From QIAW01 sp035487295 (lineage in GTDB: Bacteria; Acidobacteriota; Terriglobia; Terriglobales; Acidobacteriaceae): a DNA stretch of 64,000 bases. This document shows, in pieces, positions 34,077 through 42,900 of this stretch. Each line of letters opens with the position of its first letter. Within the stretch, counting starts at the first letter, position 1. The notes beneath the pieces were generated by a model. That model saw nothing but the letters and a program-made list of their open reading frames with translations, did not search any database and was not told the origin of the DNA. A program made the position numbers and the translations under genes. Where the stretch lies: the NCBI GenBank assembly GCA_035487295.1, contig DATHMH010000037.1:34143-98142 (forward strand), read 5' to 3'.

Positions 34077-35770
34077 CGACAACAGCCAAGCCAACGACAG
34101 AGGTTGCCGCTTACTGGCGCGAGGCCCGCAAGCTCTACACCGTTTACAGCTCCCTGCTGGAGCGGTTCTCATTAGGTTTGCTTCCTTGCCGGGAGCTGGA
34201 ATCGCCAATCGATCGCAGCGAGCCTGACAGCGTGCAAAATATTCAACGCTGGTTCGAGCAGATGGATGATCGCGTTCATGTGCACCAGCTCCGCCAGCTT
34301 TTGCAGACATCGCGGTTGGGGACGGAAGACAATCTGCGCTCCCTGGTCAACCACCATCTGCAGAAGGATACGAAGAGCGAATCCGATCGCGACAAAGTTG
34401 ATTTTCTCCTGGTGCAGTATCTCTCTTCCTGCGCCCCTCCCGGTTTTTACGACCGCGACGTTGAATTCGAAGAAGTAGCGCAAGTGCTTGAGCCCATCCT
34501 CGGAGAGGTGGGTTTGCACCCGCCGAAATGGATGGAGCCGCTCAACGAGGCGGCCAAGAGCCTCGATAGCCTCCACAGTCTTCGCGACCTGCTGAATGAC
34601 GGCATGCTTGATCAGATGCGCCAGCTCAAGACGAGCGCCGGTGAAATGTATTTCGGTCCAACCGCCCTGGTGGGCATTGCGCGAATCAATTTTCTCGTGC
34701 GGCGCACATTTGTCCGCTTGATCGCGGCTGACCTACACGCGATTCGCTTCACCATCAATGAATTGGAGCAGCGTGGGGTGCGTACCGTGAATTGCGTGCG
34801 CGCCGGCTTGGGTCCGCAGGAGACGTTAGAGAATCTCCGTCAGATTTGCCAGGAATGGAAGAAGCCCTTCCGCGCCGCCTATGCCGCCGGGCAGAATTTT
34901 AAGGAGCTTATCGAAATTCGCGGCGCCGTCGAAGAAGCCAGGACAATGGCTCCGGAAAAGTCTTCCAGTGCAGTTCCACCCGCGGCTGATTTCCCGCAAG
35001 ACGCTATGAAGGCCGTCTCTGAGCCCCTTGGCAATGGCATTCCGAAAGCTCCCGTCGCTGACCCCACCCCGCCCGCGTCGCCGGTGAGTGCGGCGATTGC
35101 TTCCGTGGCAGGACCATCGGCTCCTGTGCAGCCTGCTCCGCCACCGCGGATTTCTGTGCCCACTCCCGCGCCTACACCCGCTCCTGCTTTTTCGCCCGCG
35201 ATTAAGGAGACGATTGCAGCAAAGCCGCCGGAAAAACCCTCGGTGGTAAGCGTGCCGGAAAAAACGGAAAAGCCGGCGGTGCCTCAAAGAACAGTGTTTA
35301 CGCCAGAGAGGCCAATTCCCGCGCCCACTCCGACGCCCATTGTTACTACTCCGACTCCGATTGCGATTGCAGATTTGCAGGCCATTCAGCAGCAGATTCC
35401 GAAAGAATTGGGTGGCGCCAATGTCAAGACCGGCACGGTGGCCAATGTCACCGTGGGCAACATAAAGATCATGCTCTCTTCCTGGGAGGTGACTGCCTAC
35501 CTGAAAGGCGGAGACGAAACTTCAGAGACGCTGCAACGTTCGGTGGCGGCCCGCGTATTTCTGGGAGCGCAAATCGAGGTGCGCAAGCGCGGGGGCTCGG
35601 CAACCGATTTGCGCTCTGCAATTCACGTGGCCAAGTATGAATCTGCCAAGATTCAGGCCCGGGTCTCGGTGGCCAAGCAGAATAATGACATTGATAACGC
35701 TGTGAACCTGGCAGCTACCAGCAAGCGCCTGCTCATGATCGTTGAGGAAGCCGAGAAGCATGCCAAGTGA
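34073..35770 (+). CDS. Unknown 565-residue protein in the chemosensory region
   Basis: Three parts can be seen. Residues 1-285 are helical and well ordered (blocks QQMDDRVHVHQLRQLLQTS-like, NFLVRRTFVRLIAADLHAI and KKPFRAAYAAGQNFKELIEI). Residues 285-430 are a Pro/Ala/Thr linker with PTPAPTPAPAF-type runs. Residues 430-565 form a second domain with NVTVGNIKIMLSSWEVTAYL, AARVFLGAQIEVRKRGG and a C-terminal helix. No membrane segment or signal. I do not recognise any domain. It starts inside the PilZ stop (ATGA), so the two proteins are probably made together and may act together. Confidence 0.8.
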   Translation: MTTTAKPTTEVAAYWREARKLYTVYSSLLERFSLGLLPCRELESPIDRSEPDSVQNIQRWFEQMDDRVHVHQLRQLLQTSRLGTEDNLRSLVNHHLQKDTKSESDRDKVDFLLVQYLSSCAPPGFYDRDVEFEEVAQVLEPILGEVGLHPPKWMEPLNEAAKSLDSLHSLRDLLNDGMLDQMRQLKTSAGEMYFGPTALVGIARINFLVRRTFVRLIAADLHAIRFTINELEQRGVRTVNCVRAGLGPQETLENLRQICQEWKKPFRAAYAAGQNFKELIEIRGAVEEARTMAPEKSSSAVPPAADFPQDAMKAVSEPLGNGIPKAPVADPTPPASPVSAAIASVAGPSAPVQPAPPPRISVPTPAPTPAPAFSPAIKETIAAKPPEKPSVVSVPEKTEKPAVPQRTVFTPERPIPAPTPTPIVTTPTPIAIADLQAIQQQIPKELGGANVKTGTVANVTVGNIKIMLSSWEVTAYLKGGDETSETLQRSVAARVFLGAQIEVRKRGGSATDLRSAIHVAKYESAKIQARVSVAKQNNDIDNAVNLAATSKRLLMIVEEAEKHAK

Positions 35771-35815
35771 GGCCTTGAAGAGAGACTGCTTGACCGACGA
35801 TCCAAAACGGATGTT

Positions 35816-36592
35816 ATGAACCAGAAACGAGTCGCGCCCGAACCCGCCAGCATTCAACCTTCCCATAACGGGCACCATGATGCCCGGGAAGACAGGCCGG
35901 AGCAGGCCGACGGTTTCTCCAATGAGGGCGTGCTGATCATTGCCGATGAAGCCGAATTTGCACGCAGCGTGGTTGGCCGCTGGCAGATGGAGCGTACCGT
36001 TCCGGCTTTCACATTGATGAGCAGCGACTTGTGCCAGACGGCTAATCTTTCCATCCATGGAATTGCCATTCTTGGTCCGCGCCCCAGCCGCCAGGCGGTA
36101 GTTCTGAGCGCCCTGGAAAATGCCGGTATCCCGATTGTTATCGTGGCAGCCGACGGCGATGCCGGCCAAATCCGCAGCCTGCATCCCCGCGCCCTGGTCG
36201 TGCGGCAGGCCGATGGTTGGCTCGATGTCCTGATTCAAATGGCTGGCGAGATATTGCGCCGGGCCGAAGTCCAGCGTTATTTGTCGCGGGCCGAGCAGTT
36301 GGTGGCGGCTAGCCAGCGTCATGCAACTCTAGGCCGCTACATGCTTGAAATGCGCCACGGTCTAAACAACTGCCTGACCTCTGTTCTTGGCAATGCCGAG
36401 CTTCTGTTGCTCGAACCCGGCATGCTTAGTGCGGAAGCCCGCGATCAAGTTCATACCATCCATTCCATGGCTATGCGTATGCATGAAGTTATGCAGCGCT
36501 TCTCTTCGCTTGAGACCGAGATGCAGTTCGCCGAAAAAGGGTCTCATTCTGAGACAGAACGGGTGTCTCAGGTATCAATCCCGGATGCCTAA
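35816..36592 (+). CDS. Pseudo-receiver plus HisKA-only protein
   Basis: The protein has 258 residues. Residues 35-155 look like a receiver fold (EGVLIIADEAEFARSVV, IHGIAILGPRPSRQ, IPIVIVAADGDA), but the phosphorylation Asp position falls in AILGPRP with no Asp. Residues 185-245 look like a histidine-kinase dimerisation helix pair with H in EMRHGLNNCLTSVLGNAELL, yet no ATPase domain follows. It may be a scaffold or a phosphotransfer protein. The last 15 codons contain the activator palindrome of the next operon. It follows the 565-residue protein by 45 bp. Confidence 0.8.
   Translation: MNQKRVAPEPASIQPSHNGHHDAREDRPEQADGFSNEGVLIIADEAEFARSVVGRWQMERTVPAFTLMSSDLCQTANLSIHGIAILGPRPSRQAVVLSALENAGIPIVIVAADGDAGQIRSLHPRALVVRQADGWLDVLIQMAGEILRRAEVQRYLSRAEQLVAASQRHATLGRYMLEMRHGLNNCLTSVLGNAELLLLEPGMLSAEARDQVHTIHSMAMRMHEVMQRFSSLETEMQFAEKGSHSETERVSQVSIPDA
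36540..36570. promoter_or_regulatory. Activator-site cluster inside the end of the preceding coding region
   Basis: GGTCTCA-TTC-TGAGACA (36540-36556) overlaps a second arrangement TGAGACA-N7-TGTCTCA (36550-36570), whose two 7-bp arms are perfect. The cluster is centred about 147 bp upstream of the start predicted from the sigma-54 element at 36675. Confidence 0.65.
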
Positions 36593-36674
36593 TTTCGTCT
36601 AAAGTTGCGGTAAATATCTGATTTACTTGCAATTGAAAATATCGTTAATCATTCAGTTACGTTGTGAGATAGTG

Positions 36675-36690
36675 TGGCTGGCCAATTGCA
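36675..36690 (+). promoter_or_regulatory. Sigma-54 promoter for the second chemosensory operon
   Basis: TGGCTGGCCAATTGCA matches TGGCACG-N4-TTGCA well: GG at 36676-36677, GC at 36688-36689, 10 bp between. Expected transcript start near 36702, leader about 100 nt before the CheW start. This is the best sigma-54 match of the four. Confidence 0.7.
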
Positions 36691-36804
36691 CATCTCATTT
36701 GGATAACCTGAAATGGAAGCCCTTAGGGGCGTCTTCTGTTCGCAATTTCGGACAAAGTGAGCACAAGCAGCGTTGTCGAATAAATAGTTGAGGCGCTTGC
36801 TTTT

Positions 36805-37371
36805 TTGAACGTGATAGAAAAAAAACAACTCGAAGCGACAGCCCATGCCACGTCTTCGCAACAGGCGCCAAGCGCCGCAGTAGAGAGTGCGGATGGACCG
36901 GCTGAGACAAGTCTGCAGCAAACCTCTTTTGAGCGCCAGTATTGTGTCTTTCGCGCCGGCAGGGAGCGGTTTTGCCTTTCTGTGCTGCAGATGGAAGAGG
37001 TGGTCGAATGGCCTGCGGTTACGCAGGTGCCGCTGTCGCCGGCATTCCTGATGGGGGTTTTCAACCTGCGCGGTGCGATTGTGCCGGTCATTGACATCGC
37101 CTTTGCCGAGGGCCGCAGGCCAGACCTGAAGCCGCGGCATGTGGTCGTGGCAGCGCTGCAGCAAGAGCCGGGGCATGACGTAATGCGATTAGGCATCGCC
37201 GCTGATGAAGTGATTGGGACCTTTGCCGCCACTGAGCCTCTGCAGGTAGTAAACGATGCGCCGCGCGAGCTGAGCCACTGCTGTGGAATGCTGCGGCACG
37301 AAACCGATCGCCTGGCCCTCGCGCTAGACCTGAAACGTCTGGCGGAAGCATTTTCGGTGGGAGTGATTTGA
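36805..37371 (+). CDS. cheW: CheW-type coupling protein of the second chemosensory set
   Basis: The protein has 188 residues from a TTG at 36805 (GAGG 11 nt upstream); GTG at 36811 is an alternative. An N-terminal 45-residue extension is disordered. The CheW fold follows: YCVFRAGRERFCLSVLQMEE, then GVFNLRGAIVPVIDIAFAEG. The NLRGAIVPVID strand is the family signature. It probably couples the MCP encoded next to the CheA-receiver hybrid. First gene after the sigma-54 promoter at 36675. Confidence 0.92.
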   Translation: MNVIEKKQLEATAHATSSQQAPSAAVESADGPAETSLQQTSFERQYCVFRAGRERFCLSVLQMEEVVEWPAVTQVPLSPAFLMGVFNLRGAIVPVIDIAFAEGRRPDLKPRHVVVAALQQEPGHDVMRLGIAADEVIGTFAATEPLQVVNDAPRELSHCCGMLRHETDRLALALDLKRLAEAFSVGVI

Positions 37372-37376
37372 AAAGC

Positions 37377-37446
37377 AGTACTCAGTATTCAGTTGCCAGT
37401 ACTCAACTAAGGCTGAGCAGCGAAAAGTAGGAGCTGAGTACTAGGT
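37377..37446. repeat. Array of AGTACTCA/GTATTCA units between cheW and the MCP gene
   Basis: Units CAGTACTCAG, TATTCAG, CCAGTACTCA occur at 37377-37408, and the reverse-complement form GCTGAGTACTAGG occurs at 37433-37445. The array ends 20 bp before the MCP start and lies inside an operon, so it is transcribed. Confidence 0.7.
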
Positions 37447-37466
37447 TTTTGGTGGGAGGCAGTTTT

Positions 37467-38891
37467 ATGAAAGGCCAGTTAAGCAAACTTGTTTGGATTA
37501 TTGTGGGAGCGAATCTCTTGGTTCTCCTGCTGGTCCTTATTTTCGGTTATCAGGCGGGAAAGAGCGCGGGAGGATTAGCCTTGGTAGACGCCTTCTCGCA
37601 ATCCACAGGCACAGGTTCCTTCCTGGTGTTCGGCATATTTTTCTGCCTGGCGCTTCCCGGTCTTTTGCTTTATCTTCTCGATGTCCGCATAATCCGTCCG
37701 GTGCAAGAGCTCACCGACTTTTGCGAGAAACTGGAAAATAACGATTACCGCTCCCGCATTCAGATTGATTCTCACGATGATTTCGGCCTGATTGCCGACA
37801 ATCTGAATCACACGATGGAAAAAGTGCTGCTCCAGCAGGCGCAGGAGGAACTGCAAAAGAGCGTCGCCGATTTTCTCACTATTACCAGCCAGATCGCCCG
37901 TGGCGACCTGACGCTGCGCGGCACGGTCACCGACGATGCCTTGGGAAACGTTGTGGATTCGGTGAACGATATGCTCGACAACTTTACCCGGCTGCTCGAG
38001 CGCGTGCGCAAAGCGGCAATTGATGTCTCCAGCAGCGCGAACGAAATTCTGGCCTCCTCAGAGCAAATGGCCGAAGGCGCGACCCAGCAAGATCAGGAGA
38101 TTGGCAACACGACAACTGCCGTAGAAGAGCTTACTCGTTCCATGAAGCAAGTCTCGAACAATGCTGAAGCCAGCACTGAGGCCGCCCGCCGCGCCCTCGA
38201 TGCGGCGGAGCAGGGCAACCGCGCCGTACGCGACACGCTGGAAGGCATGCAGCGCATACGCGCTTCGGTGCAGGCCTCTGCCCGGAAGATCAAATCGCTG
38301 GGCGACCGCTCGCTGCAAATTTCTGAGATTGTGAACGTTATCAACGACATTACCGAGCAGACCAATTTATTGGCATTGAACGCCGCCATTGAAGCCGCCC
38401 GGGCCGGCGAGGCTGGCCGCGGCTTCGCCGTGGTTGCCGATGAAATCCGCAAGCTGGCCGAGCACTCGCGTGCAGCCACGAAAGACATCGTTGCTCTCAT
38501 CAAGGCAATCCAGGCGGAGACCAACGAAGCCATGGTGGTAATGGAAGACGGCACCAAAGAAGCGGAGGTAGGCGCGCGGCTTGCCGACCAGGCGGGCAGG
38601 GCGCTGGAAGCTATTTCCCTTGTCGTTCGCCAATCGGCCGAGCTGGTACAGCAGATTTCCCTGGCCTCGAAGCAGCAAGTGCGCGGTACGGAGGGTGTGG
38701 CCCAGGCCATGCAGATTATCAGCAACATTACACGGCAAACTTCGCAGGGTGCGCGCCAGACGGCGCGCACGGTAGAGAACATGGTCAAGCTGTCGGAACA
38801 GTTGAACGAAGCCCTGTCGCAGTTTCGCACCAGTGCGCCGGCTGCCAGCACAGGAAATGTAGTGGAAATGATGGCCGCTTCCCAGAGATAA
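37467..38891 (+). CDS. Methyl-accepting chemotaxis protein with almost no periplasmic domain
   Basis: The protein has 474 residues from ATG at 37467, which follows GGGAGG by 7 nt. TM1 is at residues 8-28, the periplasmic loop has only about 20 residues, TM2 is near 50-70, then HAMP-like segments (about 75-125 and 150-205) and the signalling coiled coil. The tip is EQTNLLALNAAIEAARAGEA followed by VVADEIRKLAEHSRA. With so little outside the membrane it should sense something within or inside the membrane, or receive input through another protein. It lies between cheW and cheR. Confidence 0.93.
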   Translation: MKGQLSKLVWIIVGANLLVLLLVLIFGYQAGKSAGGLALVDAFSQSTGTGSFLVFGIFFCLALPGLLLYLLDVRIIRPVQELTDFCEKLENNDYRSRIQIDSHDDFGLIADNLNHTMEKVLLQQAQEELQKSVADFLTITSQIARGDLTLRGTVTDDALGNVVDSVNDMLDNFTRLLERVRKAAIDVSSSANEILASSEQMAEGATQQDQEIGNTTTAVEELTRSMKQVSNNAEASTEAARRALDAAEQGNRAVRDTLEGMQRIRASVQASARKIKSLGDRSLQISEIVNVINDITEQTNLLALNAAIEAARAGEAGRGFAVVADEIRKLAEHSRAATKDIVALIKAIQAETNEAMVVMEDGTKEAEVGARLADQAGRALEAISLVVRQSAELVQQISLASKQQVRGTEGVAQAMQIISNITRQTSQGARQTARTVENMVKLSEQLNEALSQFRTSAPAASTGNVVEMMAASQR

Positions 38892-38989
38892 TGTCACTCT
38901 GGCCCTGAACTATGCGATTTGCTTTTGGCGCTCATTTTGAGTGGCCCGACTTAAGTGAACGACCAACCAAAACTGGGACCCGATCAGGG

Positions 38990-39907
38990 ATGGCGGAAAA
39001 GAACCAATCTGCGAATATGGCCGTAGCCGGGCCTGAGCTTTCCCAGCTTCGCGCCTTGATTGAAGAGCGTTCCGGCATTTCTTTTGACGATTCACCGGAG
39101 CACGATTTCGCCGCCCGGGTTCGCGGACACATGGCCGTCAAGAAGATGGTCCATGCTTCCGGCCTCCTGCGCCTGGTTCGCGGCTCCAATCTGGAATACG
39201 ATGAACTGCTGGAGTGCCTGCTCGCCCACCCCACATGGTTCTTGCGTTCTTCTTCCCCCTTTGCCGTGTTGGAAAAGAAAGTCCTGAGCGAAATGCACCA
39301 GAGAAAATTCTGGGAGAACCCGCGCAGCCTGCGTATCTGGAGCGCGGGATGCGCTACTGGCGAGGAACCCTACTCCATTGCCATGACCATCTGCGACTCG
39401 CTGGAATTTGCCAGCGCATGGAACATTCATATTCTCGCTACCGATATTAACCATGCTGCCCTGCAGCAGGCCGAACGCGGGCTTTATCCCCCGCACGCGC
39501 TGGGCGCGCTGACCGCCCGGCAAAAAGAAACCTATTTCACGCTGGTGAATGACCAGTATCTGGTTCGGCCTACGATCCGCAACATGGTATCGTTCGCGCA
39601 AATGAACCTGGCACAGACGGTGTACATGGGCCGCTTCGACGTCATCTTCTGCATCAACGTGCTGATTTATTTCGATGAGGCGCGCCGTGCCGCGCTCGTC
39701 CATCGCTTCCACGAATATCTGGAATCCGGGGGATACTTGTTTCTCGGCAGCGGAGAAGCGGTGGGCCGCGCAGCCGCCGGTAAGTTTGAGGTCTCGTCCC
39801 ACGGCGATTGCATTCTGTACAAGAAACCGATTGCGCCAAAGCCCGATAAAACACCTCACGGAATCGGCAGCAGAAATGGAAAGACCGAACGGGAGAAAAA
39901 AGCATGA
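38990..39907 (+). CDS. cheR: CheR-type chemoreceptor methyltransferase of the second set
   Basis: From ATG at 38990 the protein has 305 residues; a frame from 38912 adds 26 residues without domain features. The N-terminal domain has SQLRALIEERSGISF and HPTWFLRSSSPF; the SAM domain has IWSAGCATGEEPYSIAM and DVIFCINVLIYFD. The usual Arg of FCRNVLIYF is Ile here. It methylates receptor glutamates. No CheB partner is in this second operon. Its stop overlaps the CheA hybrid start (ATGA). Confidence 0.88.
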   Translation: MAEKNQSANMAVAGPELSQLRALIEERSGISFDDSPEHDFAARVRGHMAVKKMVHASGLLRLVRGSNLEYDELLECLLAHPTWFLRSSSPFAVLEKKVLSEMHQRKFWENPRSLRIWSAGCATGEEPYSIAMTICDSLEFASAWNIHILATDINHAALQQAERGLYPPHALGALTARQKETYFTLVNDQYLVRPTIRNMVSFAQMNLAQTVYMGRFDVIFCINVLIYFDEARRAALVHRFHEYLESGGYLFLGSGEAVGRAAAGKFEVSSHGDCILYKKPIAPKPDKTPHGIGSRNGKTEREKKA

Positions 39908-42900
39908 ACCCCCCCCCTTCCCCAACTCATGCCGAGCCGGCTGAGACTTTTCTCCATCATGCCTCGAAGCATTTGCAGTTCCTGCGCGAGTATTCCGGAT
40001 TGCTGCAGGACCCCTATCCCGTGCCCGAAGACATCGAACGCCTTTTCGTCTCGGCGCAAACCCTGAAAGAAAACTCGGCGCGCGGCGGCTATCCGCTGTT
40101 TTCTGAAATCGGCGGCAAGCTGGCGCAGATTTTCCACTACGCCATGAACACCTCGATCAGTGCCGATGTCTCCGGGCCTCTGGTGGAGTTTATCTCTGAG
40201 GCTGTTGCCCTGCTCGAATCCGATCTGCAGATGATCGGCGCCGGCAGAGCCGAGGGTACGGAAGACATCAATGCCTTCCGCCAGAAATATCCGTTCGCTT
40301 TTGCACAACAGCCGGGCGCGCCTTCAATGTCGCTTTCCAAAGGAAGCCCAGTGCCGGCCACGTGGCAGCAGATCGTAGCAACGGCCTTTTCCGCGCCGGT
40401 CACGCAGGTCCAGTTCGCAATTCCCGATTTGCCGCCCGATGGCGAAATACCGCAGGAAGTCCTCGAGTTCTTTATTCCTGAGGCGGAAGAGCATCTCCAG
40501 GTCGTGACCGAGTGCCTGCTTTCGCTCGAAGCCAATCCGCAGGCCAACGAAGACATTCATCGCCTCTTCCGCGCAATTCACACTGTGAAGGGCGCGGCCG
40601 CCCAGGTAGGATGGCGGCGCATTGCCCACGTGGCCCATCGCGCCGAAGACCTGGTGGGCCGTGTGCGTGACGGCTTGCTGCGCCCCAGCGTCGAGATCGT
40701 GGATATCTGCCTGGAGTCGGTTGACGTTCTCAAGAAGATTCTCTACAAGCAGTGGCCGGACGAAACCACGCTGCAACTCTCCGTCAAATTGCTGCTGCTG
40801 CGCATTGCAAACCTGGCGCCGGAACAACCTGAAGAAGTCGAAACGCAAGCTGCAACCCCGGCGAAAATCAGGACTGCGGCGCCACAGGGCAAGGCCGAGC
40901 CGGCGAAGAAATCGGCAACTGCATCTGCTAAAACCGCGCCCGCCAAAGCCGTTGCTGGGCCCAGAATAGTTTCACCGCCTCTGGCTCTTCCCGCGCCGTT
41001 GGCGAGGCCTGTTATCGCATCCGCTGCAAAGAAAGAAGATGACGCAGAGATGCGCATCCTACCGGCCGACCATCACAGCGAACCCACGGCGCTGCCGCAA
41101 TCCAAATCGGTGCGCATCTCGCTGGAGCGGCTCGACCAGATGCTGAACGCAGTAGGCGAATTGGTGATCAACCGAACGCGCATGCGCGGACGCCTGGCCG
41201 AACTGGAGCAATTGTCAGCGGCGCTCAACTTCAGCCGGGAGCGTATTTCTGAAAAAATCTCTGAACTACACGAGAAATATGAGTTCGGGAAGCCGGCGTT
41301 GCCGCTCATGAGCCAACCGGCCGGCGGCAGTTTGACTCACGCCGGCACGGAGAGGGCGGCGGCCTGGAAGACCGGCATCAGCGATGCCATCGGGCTCAAG
41401 GAACCCTTTCTGCACTCGCGCGCTCCCGAATTCAGCGAGCTGGAGCGCGGCGATGAGTTGAGCGTTTTTTCCCACTCGCTGAGCGAGATTTCCTCCGACA
41501 TCGCCGAGGTGCTGACCCAGGTAGATCGCCTGGCGCGGCGCATGGATACCGATGTGGACGACTTCACCAAGCTGACCCGCCGCCTGCAGGACGAGATTAC
41601 GCGGGCACGCATGGTGCCCATCGGCAACCTCTATACGCGCCTTTCGCGCGCCGCGCGCGACGCCGCCAAGGCCAGCGGCAAACAGGTTGAGCTTTCCCTT
41701 TTCGGGGCTGAGACCGAGCTCGATAACAACATTATCCAGCAGATTTCCGATCCGCTCATTCACCTGGTGCGCAACGCGGTGGCCCACGGCATCGAGCGCG
41801 GAGAAGACCGCTACCACGCCGGCAAAAGCGAAGTCGGCAAGGTGGCGGTGCGCGCCTATCCCCGCGGCAACCACATCTTTATCGAGGTTGAAGATGACGG
41901 CCACGGCATTGACTTTGAGCGCGTGCGCAGCACCGCGGTCCAGGCCGCCCTGGTGAGCGCCGAAGAGGCAGACAAGCTGGGCGAGCGCGAGTTGCTGGAG
42001 CTGCTCTTTGCTCCGGGCTTCTCCACCGCCTCCCAGCAAACCGAGCTGGCTGGGCGCGGCGTTGGCTTAGATGTAGTGCGCACCAACCTGAACGCGCTCA
42101 ACGCCGAGGTTGAGATCGATACGCAAAAGCTGCTGGGCACGCGCTTCACCCTCAAAGTACCGCTGACGCTTATCATCTCGCAGGCGCTGTTCGTGCGCTG
42201 CAGCGGCTCTACGTTCGCTTTTCCCCTGGCCCTTGTGGAAGAGATACGCCGCCTGAAGACCAGCGAACTGGAAGAGGCCGAGGGCAGGCTGTTTACCCAG
42301 GTTCGCGACCTCGCGGTCGAAGTGGTACGGCTCGATGCGCTGCTGCAGCTCGAACCCGTTGAGCCGGTCAACGGCTACTACCGCCTGGTGATGGTGAATG
42401 TAAGCGGACGCCAGGTGGGGGTGATCGTAGAAGATGTTATCCGCCAGGATGAGATCGTGGTCAAAAACCTGGGCGATTATCTGCGCAACGTCAGGCTGTT
42501 TCCCGGCGCCACCATTGCTCCCGACGGAACTTTGATCTTGCTGGTCGATCTGAACCGCCTGCTTATGGGCGAATCTTTTGCCCGCCGTCCGCTGATGGCC
42601 CACACCCATCCTAATGAGACCCGCATCTTCGCGCCTGAGGTCGCCGCCGCGGCCCAGAGTTCGATTCCGGCGGCGGCCATTGACGCGGTGCCTGAAGAAA
42701 AGGTCATCGTGCTTGCTGACGATTCCATCAGTGTGCGCAAATTTGTGGGCCGCATGCTGGAAAAGGCCGGCTACCGCGTGAAGTTTGCCTCCGATGGGCT
42801 GGAAGCGCTGGAGATCGTGAACCGCAGCATCTGCGACCTGCTGATTACCGATCTCGAAATGCCCCGCACCAACGGATATGAGCTGCTGGCCCTGCTCCGC

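Noticed and set aside
38899..38925. Possible sigma-54 element CTGGCCCTGAACTATGCG before the second cheR
   Set aside because: The gap is 11 bp and the gene lies inside an operon already served by the promoter at 36675.
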